A stretch of DNA of 64,000 nucleotides from Lepiota brunneoincarnata (lineage: Eukaryota > Basidiomycota > Agaricomycetes > Agaricales > Agaricaceae), in NCBI GenBank assembly GCA_023014365.1, contig JAEBUN010000042.1:186001-250000 (forward strand), read 5' to 3'. Positions 20,580-30,732 of this stretch are shown here, one piece after another. The first letter of the stretch is position 1, and each line of letters begins with the position of its first letter. The notes below the pieces were generated by a model. The model did no database searches. It had not been told where the DNA came from and saw nothing but the letters and a program-made list of their open reading frames with translations. A program made the translations under genes and the position numbers.

Positions 20580-20970
20580 CATGTGAGGGTGCAAGTACTA
20601 CTGGAGGGATCTAACAGTGGGGGTGCGCAGGACGAGAGGTTGAGCGACAAAGTGGTTGTGGCTGTGCACGTTGCTGGTAGTAGTACCAGATCAAGAAGCA
20701 ATGTGGGCTAGGGGGGCCCTTCATCTAACTTCCCCTCACATTCCAACTCCAATCCAGGATTTACTCCTCCACCCACTGCACCAACTCTATTACTACCCAC
20801 CTCTCTGCATTCTAAGGGAGTACCACCTCTTGATGGTGAGGGGGTGCATTGCTTCTTGATCTGGTACTACCACCAGCAACATGCACAGCCACACCCACCT
20901 CGATGCTTTATCTCTTGTCCTGTGCACCCCTAATGTTGGATCCCTCCAGTAGTACTTGCACCCTCACATG
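20580..20970. repeat. Inverted repeat of two LINE 5' ends around a 143-bp spacer
   Basis: The arms 20580-20703 and 20847-20970 (124 nt each, roughly 90% identical by eye) are the first 124 nt of a LINE in opposite orientations. Both begin exactly with CATTGCTTCTTGATCTGG, which defines the LINE 5' terminus. The spacer 20704-20846 holds the first 14-18 bp of the SINE target side and a copia-2 fragment. The spacer orientation is opposite to what the duplications at 34086 and 35153 demand, which suggests it flipped between the arms. Confidence 0.8.
20718..20846 (+). pseudogene. Copia-2 fragment (region between integrase and RT), flipped
   Basis: The sequence matches copia-1 at about 60975-61102 (linker rich in Pro and Ser after the integrase, before RT) at about 90% by eye. 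Positions 20722-20735 are the reverse complement of GGGGAAGTTAGATG, the target duplicated around the SINE (partner at 35153-35166). This fragment is the continuation of the copia-2 piece at 35153-35361 on the far side of the SINE. Confidence 0.8.
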
Positions 20971-23108
20971 AGATACAGCCTCTGACTCCAATGCTACCTT
21001 GGCTGCAGTGACAGGTGGGGCCAAGTCCTCCGGGTCCAAGGGCAAGGGCAAGGCCTCCCCTCCTCCTGTGCTGCTGCCTAACCCTGTAGGGCCAGGCCCA
21101 TCACAAGCAGGCATGTCCTATGTACGGATGGTGTTCCTGCCACTGCCGAAGGTCAATCTCTCCACCAAGCCCAGGGATGCTAAGTGCTCTTTTGCTCAGG
21201 TGGCTGCCTCCTCCCTGGTCTCAAGGGATGGTGATACCAAGGTTGCAGAGGCTATTACTGCCACATCCCTTCTTGGACTTCAACTGTCAACAACTCACTT
21301 GCACAGCCACAGCCTTCCCCTACACCGTCCTCTGCAACAAGCTCTATTGTCCTGATCTATGATCTTAAAGTCCTATGTGCATGCCTCCAAGGTCTACTTG
21401 CTCTTCTCAGGGGGCAGGGGCTCCTCCGCCACCGGATCCTTCATTGCTGGACCCCCTCGCCATGGCTTCTTCTCGTACTCAGGCTGCCCCCCCTGGCTCC
21501 TACCAACCCAGCTACAGCTCTACATCGCAGGCTGTGGTCCCTGCTCCGGCTGCCAAGGCCCCCAAAAGGTCTTGTGAGTCTGTTGTTTATCCGGATGACA
21601 CTCTGGTGACCCCCCATCCCAAGCGCACCCGCACGCCCAAGCCCTCCACCTCCCTCAGGCAGGAGCTCAACCTCAAATCAGTCTCCGGTTCGGCCAGGAT
21701 GGTGGTTGACACCCCTGGCCCCAAGCCATCCTCCAGCCCTACCTTTGTCACAGATGAGGAGGAGGATCCCAACTTCGTCCCCACCTTTCTTACCCTTTCC
21801 CACAGTCTTGCGGATGTAGAGGGTGAGACTGGGATTGTGGCGGATGCACTCAACATGGTCGCCTTTTGGCTGGAGAGAGCCAAGAGGGCACATCTTTCTG
21901 AGGGCAGCAGCGCAGAGGTCGCCCGTTCCCTGGCCAGGCTCTTCCACAAGGTGGAGGAGCATGACTGGGAGAATATCCCCTTTACGGGGGGCAAGCGCAC
22001 CCATAGGCTTCATGAGTGGGCCTCTGAGGTGTATGGTCCATCTGGGCCAAGCACCCCCACCCCTGTGCAAGGGAAGGGCAAACAGCCGGACTCTGCTGCA
22101 GCTGCTGCTCCTGCTGGGGTGGTGGGCAGTATGCACACCCCTTCTTCTAGGGCCTCCGTGGCTCCTATGGAGGTGGATGGTGCTTTGCAGGCTGGTGGCT
22201 CTCGCCGCCCCCCTGTGGAGGGTAACCTCCCCCTACCTCCCCCACCGGTGGAGGATTTGGGGCATTTTCCTGCGGGGTATGCACATCTGGCACCTACCCA
22301 GCAATTCTTCAGGAATCTGGCCCACACATGGTTGGGCAATCCTGTCCTAGTGGCCCGTAACCCCAGGGCGGGGCAGTAACCATCTCACATCAGGGCGGCG
22401 CATGCCACCCTTGTTCCCCCGCTGTCAGCAGCAGACAGGGCTCGGCTGGCTGCCAGGCTGTCCCCTGGTCTCCCCCCACCATGCATCAACCTGGCTACCA
22501 AGCCTCGTTCCCTGTCCCGCTCCTATGCGGCTGTGGCTGTCTCTTCCCCGTCGGGTCTCATCGACCTGGCGTGTGCTCTTCCGGGGCTGCCTTCCCACAA
22601 GGTAGTCTCATTTCATCGGCAGGCAGCAGCTGCCCAGCAGCCACCCAAGACTCCCAAGCCTAGGATGACCACATCTGGACCTTCATGCAAGCAGGTCATG
22701 CTCACCCTCGTGGGGGGCGGTCTCCCAGTTAACCTGGGTCCCATCATCTGTGCAGAAATTCATTGAGTGGCTGCTGCCGCTCTAGCTTCTGCAGGCTTGA
22801 TTGTTTGTATCAAGCGGGTCCAGCAGATAGATGCGCATGTAGCTTGCTACACCACCGCCATGCCTAGCAAACTAGACATTGGCACCATCAGGAATGCGGT
22901 CCACGCAAACTGGCCTCAGGCCATCGTGGACGTGAACCTTCCTCGGTCAAAGAGCTACCTTAAGCTCCTCGATGCGCCTATGTTCCGGGGTGGTTAGCCC
23001 TGGCTCACATCAGACAGGGTTGTTGAGGCCATGCAGCACTCTGTATGGTCTGAGTATTTTGTGCTGGCCACCAGGCTGCGCATTGTCAAGAACCGGAGGG
23101 CTGCTGAT

Positions 23109-24359
23109 ATGGTGAAAAGGTGGAAACATTTGTGGGTTTTAATATAGATAAATGGCTTGTTCTCACTAAGCTTAGTCGAAATTCAATAAGCTTAAGTTAA
23201 TACAAATAGTATGAGATAGATAATGAACAGTTTTGTCTTTTAGGGTGTTCTGGGGGTGCATTCTGACAGCGAAATTCAAGAGAATAGTGTTTTTAGAGGT
23301 TAATGAACAGCCGTTGAAGTTATCTTAGCTGTACAGTGCAACAGTGAAAGGACAATCCCTGTCAATTCAAAGCCCAGGGTCTCTAGTCTCTAGTCTCTGG
23401 TCTCTGAACTCTGTTCTCTGTCTCTGTCTCTGGGTTGGTCAACGACCAAAGAAATCACACTTAATGACGCACACTAAATAGTCCTCTGAAACCGTTCTTG
23501 ATCACGGCTTGCAGACTTGCGTGTGGAAGCAGGGGTGAGACCTCTTGCTTCTCCACAAACAAGCGCAACCATATTTATATTGTTTAGATACATGCAAGAG
23601 ATAGTAAATATGAAATAGAAAACAATAAGCTTAATTGTTACAGGTACTGCAGAATATTTTGGAAGGTTTGGCAGCATTTCTACCTTGCCCTGGGTTATGG
23701 GTTTTTCTCTGATTGATGAATGGCAATCCAGCCAGATGTGTTCCATGCTCATCTGCATTATTCTGCATCCATGCGAGTGCATTAAGCCTCCGGATCAATT
23801 ATGATCGGAATGTATGGTGTATGTACAATCCCTTGATCCATTGTAATTAATCTCAGTCAGGCAGTATGCTGAGGTGCTGGGACCCACAAAGCACTTGTTA
23901 ATTATGAGTCTTTGATATGTCTAGGGTTTTTGGGCATCAGGTGTCACCTCCCAAACGTTGGACATTCTGTTCTGTGGTCTGGTCATCATTATTGGGCTTG
24001 CTATGGGCGTAATACCCCTGCAACAGCCGCTATGTGCATTCTTTAGGTTCCAACAAATCCAAGTTCATCAGAAAACTGCTTGTAAGGTCCCTTGATGTGA
24101 CCAGAGTATACTCGATAGGCTATGTAAAGTCCAGAATCCCTCCGGAGAGCATTCTGATAGCTTGGTTCACTAAGCTTAGTGATAATGAGCTGGTTTGAAC
24201 ACTTCTGAGGCTCAAATATCCTCAGTTTGGTCAAACTGGCTACTACGGGACATAGTACCAATCCTCTATAGGGTTCTTTAATGATATAGCCAATGATTCT
24301 ATGTAGAGAATCGTTCCGGAGTACGGAATTCATGTATAGGCGTGAAATTGGCGTATCAC
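23109..24359. mobile_element. Unclassified AT-rich insertion inside LINE ORF1
   Basis: Comparison with LINE A10 (47735-47755) shows that about 1250 bp are inserted between GCTGATA and GCCACCATGTTC. The insert begins TGGTGAAAAGG and ends GTATCACCA, so TGGTGA/TCACCA is inverted at the ends. It is AT-richer than the LINEs. It contains a run of TCTCT/GTCTC repeats (23390-23432) and AAGCTTA motifs. One minus-strand open stretch (24043 to about 24320) reads like real protein (RIIGYIIKEPYRGLVLCPVVA) but I do not recognise it. I see no target duplication, so class is open: DNA transposon or LTR-like. Confidence 0.5.
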
Positions 24360-24828
24360 CAGCCACCATGTTCTTTGAAATCTGGGACTCTCAACAGGGC
24401 TCCAATGTGAAGACCGTCTCTCAGCAAGTCATCACTATCAATGGCACTCCATGCAGGATCATTCCTGCAAAGGCCAACCCCAGTGTCCCCCTCTGCCAGC
24501 ACTGCTGGAAGTGGGGGCACCCCTCTCTAGCCTGCTGGTGCGAGGCTATCCGCTGCTTGCACTGCGGCGGTCCGCACTCCCCAACTAACCATTGGGCATT
24601 TGCTTCATGCTGCAAGGGCCAGCCCAACCATAGGCCACCCATTGCCCCTACCCCCACTGACTATCCCTACCCCCACACCCCTGTGTGTGTGAACTGTGGC
24701 GGCACTCATGCTGCATCGGCTTTGGCCTACCCATTCTGGGCCCACCGCTTTGATCGGGGGTGGATCGAACATCGGTATGATTCTCCAGTAAGGGTTCCTT
24801 CCCCACCACATCAACCTCGCTTACCCCA

Positions 24829-24832
24829 ATGA
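24829..24832 (+). promoter_or_regulatory. ATGA stop-start overlap of LINE ORF1 and ORF2 (A7)
   Basis: The ORF1 stop TGA (24830-24832) overlaps the ORF2 ATG (24829-24831). The same ATGA is at 48217-48220 in copy A10. Such overlaps allow reinitiation by the terminating ribosome in other non-LTR elements. In A7 the ORF2 frame hits TAG after 12 codons, in A10 it stays open for 107. Confidence 0.65.
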
Positions 24833-27800
24833 ATAGGGACCATCAGGAACCTAGGAGATTGAGGTAGGCTTGTCATATCTGGTCTCAGAATGTATTTTGT
24901 AGTTACATTCTTGTAGACTCCTTACTCAAACAATTCAAGGGTGACATGGATATGTTCTTACTGCAGGAGCTGCCTTGGTGCTCCATCTGCCATGTTCTGT
25001 CTTTCTCTGACCCTAATGGGGACGAGGTTGTCAGGGCACCCAAGCATCCGGAGTGGCTGTGCTTGTTCCGCCCTCCTTCTTCCCTGGATCAGCCCCCTTG
25101 GGTTATGGCATATGTGCATAACCGGATGATGTGGCTCTGGCCCTTGCTTTGATGTGACATTGTCGATCACCATGACATCATGGCCATCTCTATGTTTTTG
25201 CATGGGGAGGCCATGTACTTTCTCAATGTCTATTTGGACAACAGGCAGTTGGGCATCCGCTATCTGGTGGATGCCGTTGACTCTCTCCCACAGTGTGCCC
25301 TCATGTTGGGGGACTTCAACTGCTGCATGCTGCAGTGGGACCCATGGGCTCCCCACAACCCCACTACTGCTGCCTCCCTGCTGGAAATGGCAGACTCGTT
25401 GGGCCTGAACCTCTTGCTTCCTGAGAACCCTGGCCCTACACACTTCCCCTTTGAGGAAGGGCTTGCTTCTACCATGATCGACCTTGTGTTTGTGAGGGTG
25501 GCTGCAGGCCATCTGCCACTTCCCATGCAGTGTCCCAATCTGCAGGGTCAATCTGACCATTGCCCCCTTCAGATCACTATCCCCCTGGAGGCCTTTGAGG
25601 AGGCTGTGCCCAGGCGCTTGCTGAAGCGGGACTTGGACGAGGAGGCCAAGTTCCTTGCTGAGGTTTCGATGGGGCTTATGGGTCTGGACTTCCCAGACCT
25701 GGGTTCATCCAGCAGGATCGACGAGGTGGCTCTGGCTATCTCTGTGATCTTCTCCGGGGTGTGGCTTGCCCACTCCAAGGAGATATGCATCATCTCACAG
25801 TCTAAACTGTGGTGGGACAACGAGTGCTCTCACACCTACATGGTGTATTCTTGGTCTCGGGACCAGGAGGATGCTCGCACATTTAAGTGGACCTGGAAGG
25901 CCGCCAAGCACAAGTTCTTTGATGAGCACATCGAGGAGATTGCTTCTACTAACAAGTGCCCCTGGGATCTGATGGACTGGGTCAGGGCATGCAAGTTACC
26001 TTCCTGCAAGGTGATCCACTATCACGACTGCCCCTGCAACACTCTCGAGGAGCTCTGGGAAGGGCTCCATGGCTCCTACAACACTGCCAACAATTGTCCG
26101 ATTGATGTTGGTGTTCTTGATCAGATCAATCCACTCCCATTGTGGGAGTGGCCAGTCTTCTCTGATCTGGAGTTGCACGAGGCCTTGTGCGCATGCTCCT
26201 CCTTATCTTCACCCAGTCTGGACCATGTCATGTGGATGCACCTCAAGTCCGTTCTGGCAGGCCCAACAGTTACCCGTTTGGTCTGTTGGATCACCGATGC
26301 CTGCATGGAGTGTGGGCATTGGCCTCGTCACTTTAAGGAGAGCGTATCGGTTATTATACTGAAGCCTGGCAAGCCCTCCTATGCTACCCTGAAGGTGTTC
26401 AGACTGATCATCCTTCTCAATACTCTCAGTAAACTTATCAAGAAAATGATCTTGCACTGCTTGCAGTTTGAGGCTGTCAAGTTCAGCATGTTCCATCTGA
26501 ACCAGTTCAGTGGTGTGATCCAGCGGTCCACCGAGGATGCTGGTGCCTACCTTGTGTACTTGGTCCATGCTGGGTGGGCCCGGGGGTTGAAGACAAGTGT
26601 TCTTGCCTTCAATATTGCACAGTTCTTCCCATCCCTGAACTATGGGATGCTTCTCGCGATTCTTGCCTGGCAGGGGTTTTCCCCTTGTATTGGCAGGTTC
26701 TTTGCTTGATATCGCACAGGAAGGTTTACCAGCTATGCCTGGAATTCCTTCCTGTCTGAACTGTTCCAGGCAGAGGTGGGGGTGGGCCAGGGGTCTGCCC
26801 TCTCACCTGTCCTGTCTGGCCTCTATCTGGCTCCAGCCATGTATATTATTGAATGGGGGCTCCCTTAGCTGGGCCTCTCACTCCTGTCTTACGTCAACGA
26901 TGGTACCATCGTGGTGCAGGCCTGGGACCTGGATGCTAACTGCGTCCTGCTCTGCAGATCTTACAAGGTAGTCCGTGACACCTTCACTTGGTTCACACTC
27001 ATCGTGGAACACAACAAATTCAAGCTCTTCCATTTCTCATGGGATCATTCCAGTGAGAATCCCCCAGTGGACTTGGGGTTTCCCCTGTTCACTGGCGCTA
27101 CCCTTCTTCAGCCCAAGACCTATTGGAGGTACTTGGGTTTCTATTTCAATCGTGCCCTTACGTTTAAGGAGCATGTTCGGTTCTATTCCACCAAGGCTAT
27201 TTCCATGGTCAAGGCCATGGGGATGCTTGGTAATTCTGTCCAGGGACTTCTGCCAGACCAGATGCACCTCCTGTATTGGTCATGCGTGGTTCCTATCGCC
27301 ATGTATGGCTTCTGCTTGTGGTATTACCGGGGCGCCAGGTATAAGGGCGCTTTGGACCACCTTCACTGGATGCAGCGTCGGGCTGCACTCTGGATCACCG
27401 GCACCTTTAGGACGTCACCCGATGGGGGGGTCAGGGCTATTGCGGGCCTGGTCCCCATTCATCTTCATCTCTGGAAGCTTCATGATCGTGCTGAGTTGTG
27501 GTATGCCATGCTTGCTCCGGGCCACCCCATTTGTGCCCTCCTTGGCTGGGGCTACAGCAGCAATCTCCAGTCTCATGTCCGGTCCATAGCCAGGCTCCCT
27601 CCCCACAAGCTGATCAAGGTGAAGGGGCCTGTTGTTGAAACTAACCAGTGTCTTGCTGCCCTCGCTGGGCCTTTCAATGCTGTTGCGCCGGAGGCTTGGC
27701 CAGGGTGTCATCTCTTGGATGTGTACCTGGGGAGGGTTCACTTCCACTCATACAACCAGGGGGCAGAGGATGCCCTTATGGCCCACGTTGCAGCTCTCGA

Positions 27801-28713
27801 CCGGGTTCTTGCCTGGGCACAGGCCGATCCAGGGGTTCTGGTGGTGGCGATGGATGTGAGTCTGCCGCCCTGCCAGGTCCACCAGGTGGTCTCGGCCACC
27901 CAGGTTTTCCAGGGGCTGGACTGTGTCCATGCAGTCTGGCTTGCAGGGGGGAAGGTTACAGCCCCCGAGGCCAAGCTTTTCGCCATCCAGCTGGTAGTGT
28001 CCAAGGCAGTTACTGTCAAGGGCACCGCCGGTCTTGCCTTGTTCATGGACTCGATGGCCTCAGCCAGGCAGGCAGTGGACCCATCAGTGCACTCTGCCCA
28101 GGGTCATTCCTTGGTGGTCTGCCACCTTCTTGCTGGGTGGTTTGCTGGAGGTCTGGCCTGCTTGATCCATTTCTGGGAGGTCCCTTTGCATGCGAAGTGG
28201 CCTTCTCACACTCAGGTGCACAACTTCGCACGGTTGTTGCCTCCTGTTGGGGTAGGGGCTTGTCCCTGGGCCTTGCTTGACTACCTCTGCAAGGAGAAAG
28301 TACGTTCATGTCAGGACTGCTGGATTGATTTGTTCCAGGATCCTGACCATTGCAGGCACGGTTTCCTCCAACTTGCCAGGGATGATAACCATCCCCTGCA
28401 GCCCACGTATCTCCACAGTGGGGCCTGGATCCCGCACGCTCACTTGGTGTCAGTAATGGCCCGGATGACATGTGCTATTCTTAATCACACGCTGATAGGG
28501 AGCTATCAGAGGTGCTTTTTCCCACAGGAGGATTACTCCTGTCACTGTGGATTTCGGGAGGAGACTTGCGAGCACGTGTTCCGGAGCTGTCCTAGGCACT
28601 CCATGGCAGGGGTCTCGGCTACGGTTGAGGCCCTCATTGCTTTCCTCAAGGCGTTGCTGATGGCATTCATGTTCACTGAGAGGGCTGGGCCCCCCCTGGG
28701 GGGTGTCGGCTAG
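24829..28713 (+). pseudogene. LINE A7 ORF2: APE endonuclease, RT, RNase H
   Basis: Endonuclease motifs: FLLQELPW (Glu), FLNVYLDN, LMLGDFNCCMLQWD, STMIDLVF and QSDHCPL. RT motifs: AFNIAQFFPSLN, GVGQGSALSPV and LLSYVNDGT, where the first Asp is Asn (GTCAAC from GTCGAC, 26893-26898). RNase H: AMDVSLPP, EAKLFAI, LFMDSM; C terminus CHCGFREETCEHVFRSCPRHS. Stops at 24865, about 25150, 26707 and about 26867 break the frame. Expected roles are nicking the target, target-primed reverse transcription and removal of template RNA. This copy is inactive but shows the full domain order. Confidence 0.87.
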
Positions 28714-29075
28714 TGGCTCTGCCTGGTGCCTGGTTGGGACCAGGCTGGGGCGTTGGTTATTCCCCTGCCGCCTTCAGGCGGTGTGTAGGGATTTATGTGG
28801 GAATTGACCCCTAACCCCTGATAAGGGGGGGACCTTGCCCCAGTTTGGTTCCCACGCTGCATGCTGGGCAGTAGCTGTCTTCCCGCCTCCATTCGTTCAG
28901 GGCAGCTTCATCCTGGGCATGGGGAAATGCATGCCCACATCTGCAGTCACGCATTGTATGTACAGATACCCTGTAGTGTATGGCTCAGTCATTTGTACTG
29001 TAGTATGTTGCTGCACGTGGCCTCCCTATGCGGCCCATGTAATAAATTGGAGATATAAAAAAACAAAAAAAAAAA

Positions 29076-30732
29076 GGATCCCAGACAGGCTGATGTAGGT
29101 GTGGGGCAGGGCTCAGCTCTGTCTCCAGTCTTGTCGGCCTTGTATCTGGCCCCCCTGGTTTATCTTTATTACAAGAGGACCCCCGGCCTTGGCGTTGATA
29201 TGCTGTCATATGTTGACAATGGGACCCTTATAGTTCAGACCAAAACTTGGGGGGACAACGTATTTGCCCTGCAGGTGGCCTATCGCTGCATGCAAGAGCT
29301 CTTTGACTCCTTCAGCCTCACACTTGAGCATACCAAGTCTGAGGTCTTTCACTTCTCTCGCAACCCAAGGGATGCCAACCCACCCATTGACCTGGGCTTC
29401 CATCTGTATATGGGGGACACCCCTTTGAGACCTAAGCTGTTTTGGCAGTACTTGGGTTTCTATTTTGACCATGCTCTCACTTTCTGCAAGCATGTATGCT
29501 ACTATTCTACCAAGGTGTTCTCCATGGTTGGAGCGATGGGGATGCTTGGTAATTCAACTTGGGGACTGCTTCCTGATCAGAAGCGCCTCCTCTAACGGTC
29601 CTGCATGGTTCCCATTGCCACATATGGATTCCGTATGTGGTATCATGAGGGTTTCCGTAACAAGGGAATCCTCAAGATGTTCAACTCCATGCAGCAGCAT
29701 GCCACTAATTGGATCATTGGTGTGTTTTGCACATCCCCCTCTGGGAGGGCAGAGGCCCTTGCGGGCCGTCTGCCCTTCCCGCTGCATCTCAAGAAGCTAG
29801 CTTCCCAAATGATATTCCACATTGCCACACTTGCAGCAAATCATCCACTTCAGCCCTTGCTGGGCCACAAGTTCAGGGGGAGCACCCCAGCACACCCTTG
29901 CTCTATTTCATCTCTCACCCCGGTGCTTCAGCCCAAGGTGAAGAGTGCCCTCATGGAGGTACAGAATGTACTTCTGCAGCTTACTGAGCCGTTCAGTCCA
30001 TTCATGGACAAGAACAGGCCAGGTCTCCAACTTTTGGACCGCTTCTTGGAGTGGATCAAATTCATGCTTTACACCGTTGATCCGGAGGGGGATTTGAAGC
30101 AACAGCATCTCAACGGATTGCACACCTCTATCCGGAGGGCGCAGGCCGACCTGTCATCTGCTTGCATAGTGGCTGGTACCCACCAGCTGCCGTGCAGGAG
30201 ACTGCAGGCTGTTTTGGCGGCTTGTGTGTTTGCAGGTGGGTGCTTGGTCAGGCAGGCCAGGCAGGCTGCGGGGAGAGTTCTGCTCACTGATGTGGAGCTC
30301 CACTCCATTCGATTGGGAGTAGGCATGGTCTTGGATTGTGCTGAAACCGATCACATTTTTATATACACCAGCTGCACGGGCTCCGTCCACAGAGCTGTTG
30401 ATCCCTCTGTGCATGCTGGCCAGGCTTACTCCCTGGAAGTATGTCGGTCTCTGGATCGCTGGTTGTCTGCCAAGGCCCAGCGGACCATCACTTTCTGGCA
30501 GGTGCCTTTAGGCTCTGTTGCAGAGCTTCACTCCGATACCGTTGCAATGGTGAAGGAGCTCTGTGTCTCGTTGGGCATTTGCCCAGCAACTACAATTGAC
30601 TCCCTCCATGCTGCGGTCATGAGGGGGTGCATCGACAAGTGGGTGAACATGTTTTGCTCACCCTTGTATAGGGATAGGAATTTCCTCCCCCTGTTGGACT
30701 CCCTCAGGAAGCCTTTCCAACCCTCATACCTC
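29076..30732 (+). pseudogene. LINE B4 ORF2: RT palm to RNase H-like region
   Basis: The trace shows GQGSALSPVLSALYLAPL and LSYVDNGT (second Asp changed to Asn, GACAAT at 29214-29219), the thumb (STKVFSMVGAMGMLGN), one TAA at about 29594 and a connector. The RNase H-like part follows: IVAGTHQLPCRR, DVELHSIRLG, IFIYTSC. The first and third RNase H Asp are replaced by Ala-Gly and Thr-Ser in the same way as in B1, so the loss looks family-wide. The frame is open for 380 codons up to the A8 insertion. The C-terminal zinc motif resumes at about 33340-33530. Confidence 0.82.

Larger units (their letters stand above)
20847..24832 (+). pseudogene. LINE A7 ORF1 (gag-like, three CCHC knuckles), disrupted
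   Basis: The coding trace passes through AAVTGGAKSSGSKGKGKA, a long open stretch 21375-22379 and NLPRSKSYLKLLDAP. It is interrupted by the insertion 23109-24359 and resumes at ATMFFEIWDSQQGS (24366). The C terminus has CQHCWKWGHPSLAC (CX2CX4HX4C), CLHCGGPHSPTNH and CVNCGGTHAAS, as in ORF1 proteins of fungal Tad-like LINEs that bind the element RNA. Several frameshifts occur near 21360 and 22390, and stops near 22765 and 22996. It ends at TGA 24830-24832, overlapping the ORF2 ATG. Confidence 0.75.
20847..29075 (+). mobile_element. LINE copy A7, near full length, with a 1.25-kb insertion
   Basis: It contains the 5' terminus (20847), a long ORF1, ORF2 and a family A 3' end (TAATAAATTGGAGATATA, poly-A with one C). 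It is directly followed by LINE B4, in which it ends. If the spacer 20704-20846 is flipped back, the LINE 5' end is preceded by GCCCCCCTAGCCCA. This equals the 14 bp that follow the poly-A of B4 (34086-34099). The outer element at this site would thus run 20847-34085, and its exact boundary with A7 inside this span is unresolved. Confidence 0.75.

Noticed and set aside
20580..20970. Foldback or MITE transposon with 124-bp inverted repeats that captured copia DNA
   Set aside because: The arms are LINE 5' ends that continue into LINE ORF1 on both outer sides, and no duplication flanks the structure.
23390..23432. TCTCTAGTCTCTAG run as a CRISPR-like array or telomere tract
   Set aside because: It is a short imperfect microsatellite without spacers, in a eukaryotic context.
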